DNA of 64,000 bases. Source: Viridibacterium silvisoli. Its GTDB lineage: Bacteria; Pseudomonadota; Gammaproteobacteria; Burkholderiales; Rhodocyclaceae. Positions within the stretch are counted from its first letter, which is position 1. The number at the start of each line of letters is the position of its first letter. Position numbers and translations under genes: made by a program. The stretch covers positions 186,001 to 250,000 of the forward strand of contig NZ_JAYXHS010000003.1 in assembly GCF_036017035.1 (NCBI RefSeq), read 5' to 3'. This document shows positions 1 to 7,912 of the stretch, in pieces. The notes under the pieces are model-generated. The model did no database searches, had not been told where the DNA came from, and saw nothing but the letters and a program-made list of their open reading frames with translations.

Positions 1-1161
1 CACGAAGCCCTCTTCGAGGATGATCGTCTGCGCCATCAGCGCGATGCGCGCGGCATGCGCACGCGAGGGCGTCGGGCACGAGACGACCAGGTCGTCGACA
101 TAGCGCGAGTAGCGCGCGCCGCATTCCTCGGCCGCGCCCGCCAGTCGCAGGTCGAGCCGGTAAGCGCAGAGATTGGCGAGTGCCGGCGAAGTCGGCGCGC
201 CTTGTGGCAGATGCCGCTGCAGGTACTTGCGCGCCTCGAGTCTCGCCTTTCGCACGCTTTCGACGGAGGCATATTCGTCGACGGACATGCCACGCAAGAC
301 TGCCGGCGAGGTGCAATGCGTGGTGAGGCCTGTCAGGTAGCGCGACACCTCGCGGGTATAGCCGAGACTGCGGAACAGGGCATGCACGCGCGAAGCACGG
401 ATGCTCGTGAAGAAATCGCGAAGATCGAGACGCACGAGGGTTTGCGCACCGACGTGCAGGGCCGCGTTGCTGATCACCGAGCGGCCCGGCACACAGCCAT
501 GCGCAGCAGCATGAACAGGAATGTGATCAAGCAGGTCATGAAGAATCCTGCGCTGGATCGCCAGCAGGCGGCTCCTGGGCGCCTCGATCAGACGCCAGCC
601 ACCGCGCGCCTTGGCGCGCCAGAAGCTATCGTAGTGCAGCAGCTTCGGCGCACTGACTTTGCTGCCCCAGCCTGCCGTGTCGGCAAACCAGTCGAGCTCG
701 CTCGGCGTGAGCTGCAACCAGGCGGCCAGATCGCCCAGCGTATGCAATCGGGGTAGCTCTTTCGCCCCAAAAGACACGAGCGCATGCATCAGCGCGGTCG
801 GTGGCGAGGCCATCACCGGATGAAAGATGAACCAGACGCGAACCTGTGGCGCTGGCTGGCCGGGATAGAAGGCAGCCTGGAAGTCGGAGAAGTCGAGTGC
901 CCACTGCACGAGCTTGTCGTGCTGCCCGGCATGCAAGGGTGCCCCGAACGCTTCGAGCAGCGCGCGCACCAGCGCCTTCAGCCAGGGCCATTTGCGCCCC
1001 AGCGCCGTCGCGCCTCGCTCGCGCAAACCGGCAGCCGTACTTTCGCCATGCAGGAAGGCGCGGACCAGAGCACGCGCCACATCACACATGTGCGGCGTGA
1101 TGTGCGGCTCCCACAGATCGTCGTCGTCCTCATCCTCGTCCTCATTCCCGTAATAAGTCAT
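1..1161 (-). CDS. Retron-type reverse transcriptase, 3' end beyond left edge (partial)
   Basis: An open reading frame starts with ATG at 1161 and stays open to base 1, giving 387 codons without a stop. Reverse transcriptase motifs appear in order: a NAxxH motif (NAALH near residue 232, typical of retron RTs), LDLRDFF (RT domain 3), LPQGAPTSP (domain 4) and the catalytic YVDD near residue 353 (codons around 91-102). The C-terminal thumb with the VTG motif would lie outside the window. The N-terminus has an acidic run (EDEDEDDDD) and about 150 extra residues ahead of the RT core, an arrangement known from some long retron RTs such as the myxobacterial ones. The enzyme should make a small branched DNA from an RNA template, usually as part of phage defence. 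No effector gene is visible; it may lie to the left. Group II intron or DRT membership is less likely because of NAxxH. Confidence 0.85.
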   Translation of the reverse strand, partial: MTYYGNEDEDEDDDDLWEPHITPHMCDVARALVRAFLHGESTAAGLRERGATALGRKWPWLKALVRALLEAFGAPLHAGQHDKLVQWALDFSDFQAAFYPGQPAPQVRVWFIFHPVMASPPTALMHALVSFGAKELPRLHTLGDLAAWLQLTPSELDWFADTAGWGSKVSAPKLLHYDSFWRAKARGGWRLIEAPRSRLLAIQRRILHDLLDHIPVHAAAHGCVPGRSVISNAALHVGAQTLVRLDLRDFFTSIRASRVHALFRSLGYTREVSRYLTGLTTHCTSPAVLRGMSVDEYASVESVRKARLEARKYLQRHLPQGAPTSPALANLCAYRLDLRLAGAAEECGARYSRYVDDLVVSCPTPSRAHAARIALMAQTIILEEGFV

Positions 1162-1241
1162 GCGTGATCTGGGCGGTGTCGGGTCGATTGAAGGCAAGGC
1201 AGGAACAGAAAGAACAGGGAGAATGGCGCGCTCTCCAGCCT

Positions 1242-1348
1242 GTCGTGTGACGCATTAGCTGAGGTGCGCCAAGGGCGCACGGTCGCTCATGCAAAGGAAT
1301 GCCCTGGTAGAACTCATCCCCGGGGTAACCCCGGAGTGCTCAGACGAC
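1242..1348 (-). ncRNA. Candidate retron msr-msd RNA
   Basis: The 274-base gap between the SUI1 gene and the reverse transcriptase can fold as a retron template. Reading the minus strand, GTCGT near 1348-1344 pairs with ACGAC near 1246-1242 and the pairing extends with one mismatch (a1/a2-like arms). The first arm is followed by TGAGC, whose G could be the branch guanosine. Inside are two compact hairpins, CGGGG-TTA-CCCCG and GTGCGCC-CTT-GGCGCAC. The second is flanked by further pairing halves (GAG/CTC, GCAT/ATGC). Retron msr-msd RNAs lie directly upstream of their RT on the same strand, as here, with about 80 bases between. The boundaries are inferred by eye only. Confidence 0.45.
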
Positions 1349-1435
1349 GAATCGCCCGATACTTGCCTGAAGAGGCGCGCCGACGTGGAGCCTAAGCCGC
1401 TTGCATAGAAGCGGTCAAGCCGGCCTGCTCGCGGG

Positions 1436-1810
1436 TCAGCCGCCGGCCCGCTTCACCACCCAGCCGTGCTTCTTCAGCTTCTCGACGACGAGATCGCAGT
1501 GATCGCCCTGTATCTCGATCACGCCATCCTTGACGGTGCCACCCGTGCCGCACGCCGCCTTGAGTGTCTTGCCCAGTGCTGCGAGCTCGGCCGCAGCAAG
1601 CGGCACGCCCTTGATCACAGTGACGGTTTTGCCGCCGCGCCCCTTGCTGTCGCGCGACACGCGCACGACGCCGTCACCGGCAGGTACAGCAGTGTTCTGC
1701 TTGCAGCTGCACTGGGCGATGGGCTGACGACAGTCCGGGCAAGTCCTGCCGACCTCGGTGGAGTAGACGAGACCGCCGAGTCCGGCCAGGCCGCTTTTTG
1801 AGTTTTTCAT
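1436..1810 (-). CDS. yciH: SUI1/YciH family translation initiation factor-like protein
   Basis: This 124-residue protein has the SUI1/eIF1 fold signature: a glycine-rich basic stretch (GRGGKTVTVIKG), then ACGTGGTVKDGVIEIQGDH, ending with a VVEKLKKHGW helix. The N-terminal 40 residues carry CPDC and CSC, a possible small zinc ribbon seen in bacterial YciH proteins. Bacterial YciH is thought to act at the ribosome like eIF1, but its role is poorly defined. It ends 275 bases before the retron RT start and begins five bases after the pectate lyase stop. A hairpin with arms at 1397-1402 and 1409-1414 lies after its stop but lacks a clear T-run. Confidence 0.9.
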   Translation of the reverse strand: MKNSKSGLAGLGGLVYSTEVGRTCPDCRQPIAQCSCKQNTAVPAGDGVVRVSRDSKGRGGKTVTVIKGVPLAAAELAALGKTLKAACGTGGTVKDGVIEIQGDHCDLVVEKLKKHGWVVKRAGG

Positions 1811-1815
1811 GCTGA

Positions 1816-3450
1816 CTATTTTAGCTGACCGAGATATCGGATGAGCTCGCCCATGTTCTTGATGTAGGCACCCGTCGAGATACCCATCGGCGGATTAGTG
1901 GTCACGTACGGCGAGGTATCGGTGTCGTCGCCGACGCGCGTTGTCGAGTAGTCACCCGCAGCCGACGTCGCTGAGCCATCGCCCTTGTACGGATTGCTGG
2001 TGGCTTTGAGCGGCGTCGGCCAGTAGCCCTCGGCATTGAGCGATTCGATCAGCTTGGCGACACGCTCCGGCGTGACGTCGCCCACGCCCATGTGGCCCGC
2101 AGTGAGGTCGGAGACATTCAAGTCAGCGAGCGAGAAGTAGCGTGGCAGCTCGATGCCCTTGGCGAGCAGTGGCGAATCCTTGCTCGCCTCAGCGGGTGGC
2201 GTCGCCTTGAGTTGCGCGTAACGCTCGCGCAGTTTCGCGACGTCAAGCTTGCGAAAAGCACCGTAGTGCACGATGGTCTTGTCCGGGTTGTAGTCGGCGT
2301 AGTACTCGCCGTTCACCACGTTCGAGCCACGCCGGTGCACGAACATCGGTCGATTTGTTCCGAGCTCGATGAAAGTGGGATGCGTGCGTGTCGGGCGTTG
2401 CTGCTCGGGCGGCAGTTTCACCGAATCGAGCCAGTCGAGCGCTTCCGGAATGCACGCAAGGAATTTCGCATCGCCAGTGAGCATGTAGAAATCCATGAGC
2501 TTGTCGATGACCTGCGCGGTGGTGTGCGTGGTCAGCGCATCCGGTTCGTAGCTGCGCGCGCCAAGAGGCTTCAAAGCATCAGGCGTGTACTGCATGGCCC
2601 AGCCTGCTTGCGGCTTGGGTTGTTGCAGCACGAGGAAGATGTTCATGCCGCGGATGATCGCGTCATACGCCCGCTTATCACCCAGCGTCTGATACACCAT
2701 GATGAGGAACTTGATGTTCTCGTCCGCCACGCTGTCGTTGAGCGTGATGTAGCCGGTGTAGTCCGGCTTGCCCTTGTACGCAAAAGGCTGCGCTGGCGCC
2801 GGGTAGCGTTGCGGCCAACCGCCGTTGGCGTACTGCGAATCGAGCACGAGCTTGATCGCACGGTCGAGCGGCGCCTTGTACTTGGCGTCCTTCTTTTCGA
2901 GATACATGCGAAACAGGAATTGCGAGGCCTCCGAGGTACCTTCATCGTCGAAGGTGGAGTTGCCGTAGTAGTGCAGGAATTCTTCGAGCCGCCAGCCGTT
3001 CTTGCCGATGGTGTCGTACCAGCGACGGATCGATACCTCGCCCGCAAAGTCGGCCATATAGCCCCAGCCCCCACTCGGCAGTTGCGCGCGGATCAGCGCA
3101 TCGGCCACCTGCTCGGCCGCCTTGTAGTAACGCTCATCGCCTGTCGCATGATACGCATCGAGGTAGAGATGACCCATCGTGCCCGTGCCCGGTGGCTGGA
3201 TCCAGATCATCGTCGGATACGCCTCCATCTCGCCCCAGCGACGCGACATGTCGGGCAGATAAGACCAGACGTAGCCGCCCTTGTAGGCGACCTTGTCGAG
3301 CATGAAGCGTGTCGCGCGCTGCATGGTCTCGAGGACGGCGGTACGCGCTGGCGACGCCTCGGCTGCTTGCGCCACCGCGGGGCCCAGCAGACTTGATGCA
3401 CAGCACGCAGCCAGGATCGCTGCGAGAACAATGCGGGCATATCGATGCAT
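1816..3450 (-). CDS. Secreted PL10-like pectate lyase
   Basis: The chosen start is the ATG at 3450, preceded by GGAG, because it opens directly on a signal peptide (basic MHRYAR, then hydrophobic ILAACCASSLLG, cleavage likely near AQA-AEA). The longer upstream extension lacks protein character. The 544-residue product has alpha/alpha-barrel repeats (GGYVW, GGWGYMA, GGWPQRYP) and the family-10 polysaccharide lyase signatures YITLNDSV and LGARSYEPDAL followed by a helix. PL10 enzymes cleave polygalacturonate by beta-elimination in the periplasm or outside the cell. Pectin itself is an inference, as the substrate could be another uronan. It shares strand and close spacing with yciH but no obvious function. 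Confidence 0.78.
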   Translation of the reverse strand: MHRYARIVLAAILAACCASSLLGPAVAQAAEASPARTAVLETMQRATRFMLDKVAYKGGYVWSYLPDMSRRWGEMEAYPTMIWIQPPGTGTMGHLYLDAYHATGDERYYKAAEQVADALIRAQLPSGGWGYMADFAGEVSIRRWYDTIGKNGWRLEEFLHYYGNSTFDDEGTSEASQFLFRMYLEKKDAKYKAPLDRAIKLVLDSQYANGGWPQRYPAPAQPFAYKGKPDYTGYITLNDSVADENIKFLIMVYQTLGDKRAYDAIIRGMNIFLVLQQPKPQAGWAMQYTPDALKPLGARSYEPDALTTHTTAQVIDKLMDFYMLTGDAKFLACIPEALDWLDSVKLPPEQQRPTRTHPTFIELGTNRPMFVHRRGSNVVNGEYYADYNPDKTIVHYGAFRKLDVAKLRERYAQLKATPPAEASKDSPLLAKGIELPRYFSLADLNVSDLTAGHMGVGDVTPERVAKLIESLNAEGYWPTPLKATSNPYKGDGSATSAAGDYSTTRVGDDTDTSPYVTTNPPMGISTGAYIKNMGELIRYLGQLK

Positions 3451-3656
3451 GCGACAACTCCGGCGACGGCACCCGATTGGTACCGCGGCGGATTGTGATG
3501 CGCAGTGCTGGCAGGCGCAAATTGGTCTGACCACGCCTGACAGTGATCGCGCCAATCACATTGCGAGGCGGTTCTTGTCCGCCAGGCATCCGGCCGCACA
3601 CGGCAGCCATCAAGAAGAGTCAGGACTGCAGGAAGCCACGTCCTGCTACGCGGGCA

Positions 3657-3989
3657 TCAGGTCTTGCGGAAGTCTTCGCGCGGCGGGCTGAAGGTGTCCA
3701 GCAACAGCGTCTCTTCGCCCTGCATGGCGAGGAAGCCATGACGCAAACCGCCGGGCACCAGGATCATGTCGCCCTTGCGGATCTCGTAAGCCACATCGAG
3801 GATCTTGTAAGTGCCGCCACCGGTCACGACGTACGAAGTCTGCTCATGAGGGTGGCTGTGCTCGTAGCCCTCGGCGCCGGGCTGGAAGTGCACCTCCACC
3901 TGCATCAGCTTCTCGCCGTCCGCAGTAATGCGCCGCTTGATACCACCGCCCAGGTCTTCCCACTCGGGTTTTGTCAGCGTGTTGGCCAT
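3657..3989 (-). CDS. Small cupin-domain protein
   Basis: This 110-residue single cupin starts at the ATG at 3989, which has AAGGAAG about eight bases upstream; longer in-frame extensions look non-coding. The cupin motif 1 is present (GAEGYEHSHPHEQTSYVVTGG, with the H-H-E metal ligands) and motif 2 follows (GDMILVPGGLRHGF, with the last histidine). Such proteins bind a divalent metal and serve as isomerases, dioxygenases or sugar-binding proteins; nothing here fixes the substrate. It is the last gene before the integrated element and points away from it. Confidence 0.85.
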   Translation of the reverse strand: MANTLTKPEWEDLGGGIKRRITADGEKLMQVEVHFQPGAEGYEHSHPHEQTSYVVTGGGTYKILDVAYEIRKGDMILVPGGLRHGFLAMQGEETLLLDTFSPPREDFRKT

Positions 3990-4349
3990 GATGAAACTTC
4001 CTTTCGCTCGAATCCTGCAACGCAGGAGCGCCCGTGGCGCCGCACTCCCATGATAGTGCCATGCAAAACGCAGAGGAAATGCCCGGAGCAAAAGGCGAAA
4101 CAAGGCTTTACAGGCGGGATGGATGAGCGCGCATGGCACCACAACCGCCATGCACAGGCCAATTGCACCGGAAGCACGTAGTATCGGCCCCTTTCCGATA
4201 GCCCATGGAGGTGGGCTTGGGCGGGCAAAAATGGTAAATTCCGCCTCCCCGTTCGCCATGAAATGACCGAACGACAGGCGTGCCAAAGCACTACGCGAAC
4301 GCTGTCGGCGTGGAAGAAACGAACAGGGATTGAACTGAAGAAGTACTGC
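3990..4349. other. Intergenic stretch left of the integrated element
   Basis: About 360 bases lie between the cupin start and the left attachment repeat. No convincing gene was found on either strand. It must hold the cupin promoter on the minus strand, but no strong -10/-35 pair stands out. Before the element integrated, this sequence would have lain directly downstream of the tRNA-Leu gene. Confidence 0.5.
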
Positions 4350-4405
4350 TGGTGCCGGGGAAGGGACTCGAACCCTTACACCTTTCGGCGGCGGATTTTG
4401 AATCC
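4350..4405. repeat. Left attachment repeat, displaced tRNA-Leu 3' half
   Basis: These 56 bases are identical to 15178-15233 and match the tRNA-Leu from the anticodon arm to the CCA end. Identity stops at 4406, where the intact gene continues with the 5' half of the anticodon stem. It is therefore the original 3' end of the target tRNA, pushed away when the element restored the gene at its other end. Confidence 0.95.
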
Positions 4406-4660
4406 TTCCGAGCATCTTTGCGACGTCGGGTGAGCCTTGATCTTACAAGATTCCATCGGTCTCACCAATGGCAGATCGGCGCCATGCAAGCCCGTCCGCG
4501 CACTATTTTGGCCCTTCGGCTGTCTCCTGCGTGCCTACTGCAGCTCAGGGGCCTCTCTTTAAGAACGAAGTCTGAGCACTGCTCTGTCAAGTCCTGACCG
4601 AGAACCCGCACCAGTACTCACCCTACTATTCGGCGGGACGATTTTGCCTCACGTTTTGCA

Positions 4661-5485
4661 TCACAAAGCTGGCGGCGACTGTCCGTATGCCTGCGCCGCA
4701 TATAGAGGTGGGTGCGATTGCCGATTGAACAGTAGATCAATCGGCATGTTTTCTAGCAGTGCAAACTCTTCAACCAGCGGCTTGAACTTCTCGTAACCAT
4801 CTTCGCCTAGGCAGTTATAGAACAACAGGATGTGCTCATAACTGGATAGCTGCGCTCGAACCAGACTGGTGTACTGGCGCTTGTTCTCAACTGGCGCCGT
4901 CTTTACGAACTTGATGATGTGATAGAGGTGGCGGAAGTAGTGGCCAAGTAAAGACTGACGATAGAGAAAAAAATCTTTGTATGCTGAACGGACTCTTGAT
5001 AGAAGGTCCGATTCACGATCGTCCGGATTCTGTGGATAAACTGCATATTGAGAACGCAGCTGCGAATAATATTCTTCGAAGCATTCTCGGCCTTCTATTT
5101 TCTCTCCGTTACTCCAGATTTTCATCGCACCAACAATTTCGCCCTGCATTCGAAGTAACGAAAAGAACGTGCTTTCAAATTGCTGAAGTGCGAGTGTTTT
5201 GGCTTGCAGCTCCATCTGTTCGCGCTGCCCCTTCAGCTCTTCGCGAGTAGCTTCAAGTTCCTCCCTCTGAAGTGAAAGCTCCTGACTTTGCATCCATGCC
5301 GTGTAGATGAGAGTGCCGAACGCCAGCCCGGAGAACAGCGCATTCACGGCGCCAAACATATCGCCGAAGGTCCCACGCTCGGTAGTGCTCATGCTGTAGA
5401 AAGTAAAGCACCCTGACAGGCCCCAGACCACGGCCACGCCAACCCAGAGCTTAACTAGCGCGCTAACTGATTTCCATCTGCCCAT
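4661..5485 (-). CDS. Putative abortive-infection membrane protein (putAbiC-like)
   Basis: The 274-residue product begins with two membrane segments (VKLWVGVAVVWGLSGCFTFY and, near residues 45-65, AVNALFSGLAFGTLIYTAW). A charged coiled coil follows (SLQREELEATREELKGQREQ) and then a soluble domain with QQFESTFFSLLRMQ and RQSLLGHYFRHLYHIIKFV. This order and these motifs match the family of putative phage abortive-infection proteins (putAbiC). GGAGGGG precedes the ATG. It is the gene nearest the left attachment repeat, a usual cargo position, and its codon and base use is more A+T-rich than the element core. The mode of action is not known; a phage-triggered growth arrest at the membrane is an inference from the family name. 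Confidence 0.72.
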   Translation of the reverse strand: MGRWKSVSALVKLWVGVAVVWGLSGCFTFYSMSTTERGTFGDMFGAVNALFSGLAFGTLIYTAWMQSQELSLQREELEATREELKGQREQMELQAKTLALQQFESTFFSLLRMQGEIVGAMKIWSNGEKIEGRECFEEYYSQLRSQYAVYPQNPDDRESDLLSRVRSAYKDFFLYRQSLLGHYFRHLYHIIKFVKTAPVENKRQYTSLVRAQLSSYEHILLFYNCLGEDGYEKFKPLVEEFALLENMPIDLLFNRQSHPPLYAAQAYGQSPPAL

Positions 5486-5569
5486 CTTCCCCTCCTTCTT
5501 CTTGTTATTGGGCTTCGTGAAAAGCCTCTGATTTCATACGCGGGCTGGCGTTTTGGCTGCGCTACCGAG

Positions 5570-6334
5570 CTAGTTGGCTTGTACGCAGGCCTTGTGGAAC
5601 AGTTTCCCAAACTGGCTTAGTTTGATGCAGAAATATGCCGCTTCTGGGTAGGCCAATCGGACAAACTGAAGTTCACCAACGCGGCGCGGCTCGTTGTCAT
5701 ACTCAACGAGACCAAGGGAAACCAAGTGTTCGAGAAAGGTCAGAAATAACGTGGGCTGAGCAAGCGCTTCAGGAACAACTGATCTGTCCACGAGAAATTT
5801 TTTCGTGCTGTCGGCCACCGGCATTAATCCGACAAAGGAATCACTCTCTGCCTTGAGAACGGCAATCCGCTCGTTGCGAAATCTGAAGTAGATCAGATAC
5901 TCAAATGAGCTGAGCTGTTCGAGCAGCAGAACCTCATCTGGGGCCAACTGAGTGACGATATTGACAAAGGCTGGATGAGCTTCGCCAAGCCGTTCCCGAT
6001 CCATTCCGCGAGATAGCAAATTTACGTACAGATTTGAAATCGCGCTGTCTTCCTCCTGAAACCTCAGCCTTTCAGCTATTGGAAGGACCAGCGATTCTCG
6101 CGGGGCCACTCTATTCTCTTCTGGGACTTGGCGAATCGCTCTGTCAATATAGGCCGCCAAACGATCTTGAAATGCCGCAGTAAATTGGAGTGGAAACAAC
6201 GCCAATCGGATTGTCTTGACTGCATCAACACCTATTTTGCTCGCTTCTTGAAGAGTGTTCTTTGCGCCGTCGGTATAGATTTCTCGGACAAGATCGGGCG
6301 AAATGAGATTCAGCAAATCGAGTGGGTTAGGCAT
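5570..6334 (-). CDS. Abi-alpha-like (DUF4393) protein, putative phage defence
   Basis: The product resembles the Abi-alpha/DUF4393 family: an N-terminal helix (LVREIYTDGAKNTLQEASKIG), a short hydrophobic stretch (RLALFPLQFTAAFQDRLAAYIDRAI) and then RFQEEDSAISNLYVNLLSRGMD with HPAFVNIVTQLAPDEVLLLEQL. The ATG at 6334 is chosen over an upstream GTG at 6364 because family similarity begins at PNPLDLLNL. Length is 254 residues. It lies 84 bases upstream of the putAbiC-like gene in the same orientation, so the two may form one defence unit. Function in phage exclusion is inferred from family membership only. Confidence 0.68.
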   Translation of the reverse strand: MPNPLDLLNLISPDLVREIYTDGAKNTLQEASKIGVDAVKTIRLALFPLQFTAAFQDRLAAYIDRAIRQVPEENRVAPRESLVLPIAERLRFQEEDSAISNLYVNLLSRGMDRERLGEAHPAFVNIVTQLAPDEVLLLEQLSSFEYLIYFRFRNERIAVLKAESDSFVGLMPVADSTKKFLVDRSVVPEALAQPTLFLTFLEHLVSLGLVEYDNEPRRVGELQFVRLAYPEAAYFCIKLSQFGKLFHKACVQAN

Positions 6335-6433
6335 TGGACTCTCAGTTGAAAAAGCGGTTACCACGGGTTCGGGAATGACATACGCGTATACAAAACATTG
6401 GCGCCTTAGCCCCTGAACGTGATTCTAGGCCCC

Positions 6434-6868
6434 TCACTGAGAGAGACTCTCGTGAATGAAATGAAGAACAAGATATAACGCAGGAATATCGTCATTCATG
6501 ATCACATGGTCATCATCTTCGGGATTGACTAGATTTGTCCTGCCGTTGCCCGTGAAGTCGAATTCCCCAATTGGTAAGTAGACCGTTTCAGGCACCTCCC
6601 TTTTGAGGTAGCACTTCACATTCCCTTCAAGCCCACCGCCTACTTTCTGAACTGACGTGAACACAAAGTGAAGCGTTCGTGATGCGAATGTCGTGGTAAA
6701 AAAACCTCGCTCAAGATAAAGCGATGAAGCAATACCTTTGAAGTGAAAGCCCTTTGAAGCTGTCTGTTGAGCAATGCAATTCGCAAACTTTTCAAATTGC
6801 GCCGCTAGCTGGTGGTGACGAGTGTCAGCGCTTTCAATTTTTGCACAGAGCTGATTCCATACGAGCAT
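6434..6868 (-). CDS. Hypothetical protein of the element's cargo region
   Basis: I do not recognise this 144-residue protein. It has a strong ribosome site (AAGGAGGGAAGGC before ATG). It starts with a helical segment (residues 1-40), followed by alternating aromatic and hydrophobic residues that suggest beta strands (FTTTFASRTLHFVFTSV, GNVKCYLKREVPETVYLPIGEFDF), and ends in an acidic tail with a short helix. There are no membrane segments or signal peptide. It lies 99 bases upstream of the Abi-alpha-like gene, is similarly A+T-rich, and may be part of the same defence cassette. Confidence 0.65.
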   Translation of the reverse strand: MLVWNQLCAKIESADTRHHQLAAQFEKFANCIAQQTASKGFHFKGIASSLYLERGFFTTTFASRTLHFVFTSVQKVGGGLEGNVKCYLKREVPETVYLPIGEFDFTGNGRTNLVNPEDDDHVIMNDDIPALYLVLHFIHESLSQ

Positions 6869-7344
6869 GCCTTCCCTCCTTGGGGTGATGTGTTCAAAGT
6901 AGAAATATCGGACCCGTTAGTTCGCATCTGACGGAGATCTTGATCAAGCCATGGGCATATGGCAAGTCAAATCATCCGCGAAAACCGTGCCAAAAACTCT
7001 TGACACGTCATTTGTTCGGGCGATGTCGCCACTGCTAAGGGCATGGGATCAGGATGCAGCCATTGTGTAGCTCATCACCGCGTCAATGCTGAACAGCGCT
7101 GTAACGGTCAGCGGTTGCCCAAGGGGCGGAGGCGGAAAAAAAGCCGACCCGCGCTAAAGGAAAAGGTAGGCGGCCGGTGTTTAGCGATTTGGAAAAACAT
7201 TTCGACCCCCTATGGGGTAGACCGCCAGCCTCTCGGCCAGCGGTCCAGACGCACCCGTCGACGATCTGACACGATCAAACGGGCGAGACAAGCAAGGCAG
7301 TCAGAGCCCTGTCATTGATACGGATATGGGTGAGCATGAAGTAT
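6869..7344. other. 476-base non-coding stretch inside the element
   Basis: No gene on either strand is convincing; a plus-strand frame at 7043-7318 has unusual composition and no protein character. The stretch separates the A+T-rich cargo from the capsid module. It holds a small inverted repeat (ACCCC-CTAT-GGGGT near 7205-7218) and several short G/C blocks. It should contain the promoter for the cargo genes and could hold a replication or packaging site, but no iterons were found. Confidence 0.4.
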
Positions 7345-7548
7345 CTATTGACCGGACTTTCCTTCTGATGGGTCCGCGATTAAATGGGCATCTATGAATC
7401 CGTCGGTCATGTGTTCTGCAACCAACTCTCCACATTTTGGACAATAGGCTTGCTCTTTCTCTTTGCCGCCCGGAACTCCCATGCCACGCTCTGAGACTCT
7501 CACCTTGGCCCCACAATTCTTACATTCAGTATCGTAATCCCATCCCAT
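7345..7548 (-). CDS. Small zinc-ribbon protein
   Basis: The 67-residue protein has two CxxC knuckles, CKNCGAKV near residue 9 and CPKCGELV near residue 36, the pattern of a four-cysteine zinc ribbon. The ATG at 7548 is preferred because AAGGAG lies six bases upstream; the ATG two codons earlier directly abuts that site. The C-terminus is acidic and has no further domain. Small zinc ribbons in phage-related elements can bind DNA or RNA polymerase, but nothing here fixes the role. Confidence 0.72.
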   Translation of the reverse strand: MGWDYDTECKNCGAKVRVSERGMGVPGGKEKEQAYCPKCGELVAEHMTDGFIDAHLIADPSEGKSGQ

Positions 7549-7678
7549 TTGCATCTCCTTAGCGCGTCAGATCAACTTCAGATAGTAGTACGGATAGAAA
7601 TTCCGGCTCGGCGAATTATTGTTGACAAGAGCATATTGTCACACGTGGGCGCGTACCGCATTTTCTTGGACGGTTGGG

Positions 7679-7912
7679 TTAGTCTGGCTTCACAAAGGTT
7701 GCGGAAGTGTCTGTTTTCTCCGCGTTGTGCCCTGACACGGGCACAGGTTCGGTGGCGCTCATGTAGTCCGCTGCCTCGTCGACACTCAGGCACAGCAACT
7801 GAATTGCGTGGAAGGCCACCACCGCGTCCACAAAGGGCAGCAGTTCCGGGATTGCTTCCAACTGCTTGCGGAAGTCGGTGAAGTATTTGCGCACAACGGC
7901 TGGACGGCTCAT
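7679..7912 (-). CDS. Hypothetical protein coupled to the portal gene
   Basis: This 77-residue protein starts at 7912, its ATG overlapping the portal stop by four bases (ATGA), which supports translational coupling. The N-terminus (RPAVVRKYFTDFRKQLEAI) is a basic amphipathic helix, followed by a hydrophobic helix (LLPFVDAVVAFHAIQLLCL). I do not recognise it. Its position directly after the portal is where head-tail connectors or small head proteins lie in phages, but its length and sequence do not confirm that. Confidence 0.6.
   Translation of the reverse strand: MSRPAVVRKYFTDFRKQLEAIPELLPFVDAVVAFHAIQLLCLSVDEAADYMSATEPVPVSGHNAEKTDTSATFVKPD

Noticed and set aside
55..756. Long plus-strand open frame at the left edge
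   Set aside because: It is antisense to the reverse transcriptase, whose motifs are unmistakable on the other strand; high G+C makes such shadows common.
1397..1414. CCGCTT-AAGCGG hairpin after yciH as a terminator
   Set aside because: Only six pairs and no T-run; it may belong to the leader of the retron transcript.
4350..4405. Second tRNA-Leu gene
   Set aside because: Only the 3' part is present; the acceptor 5' arm and D-arm are missing, so it is an attachment repeat.
7043..7318. Plus-strand open frame in the element gap
   Set aside because: It is opposed to all element genes, has no ribosome site and its product (rich in Arg, Cys, His, Lys) has no protein-like pattern.
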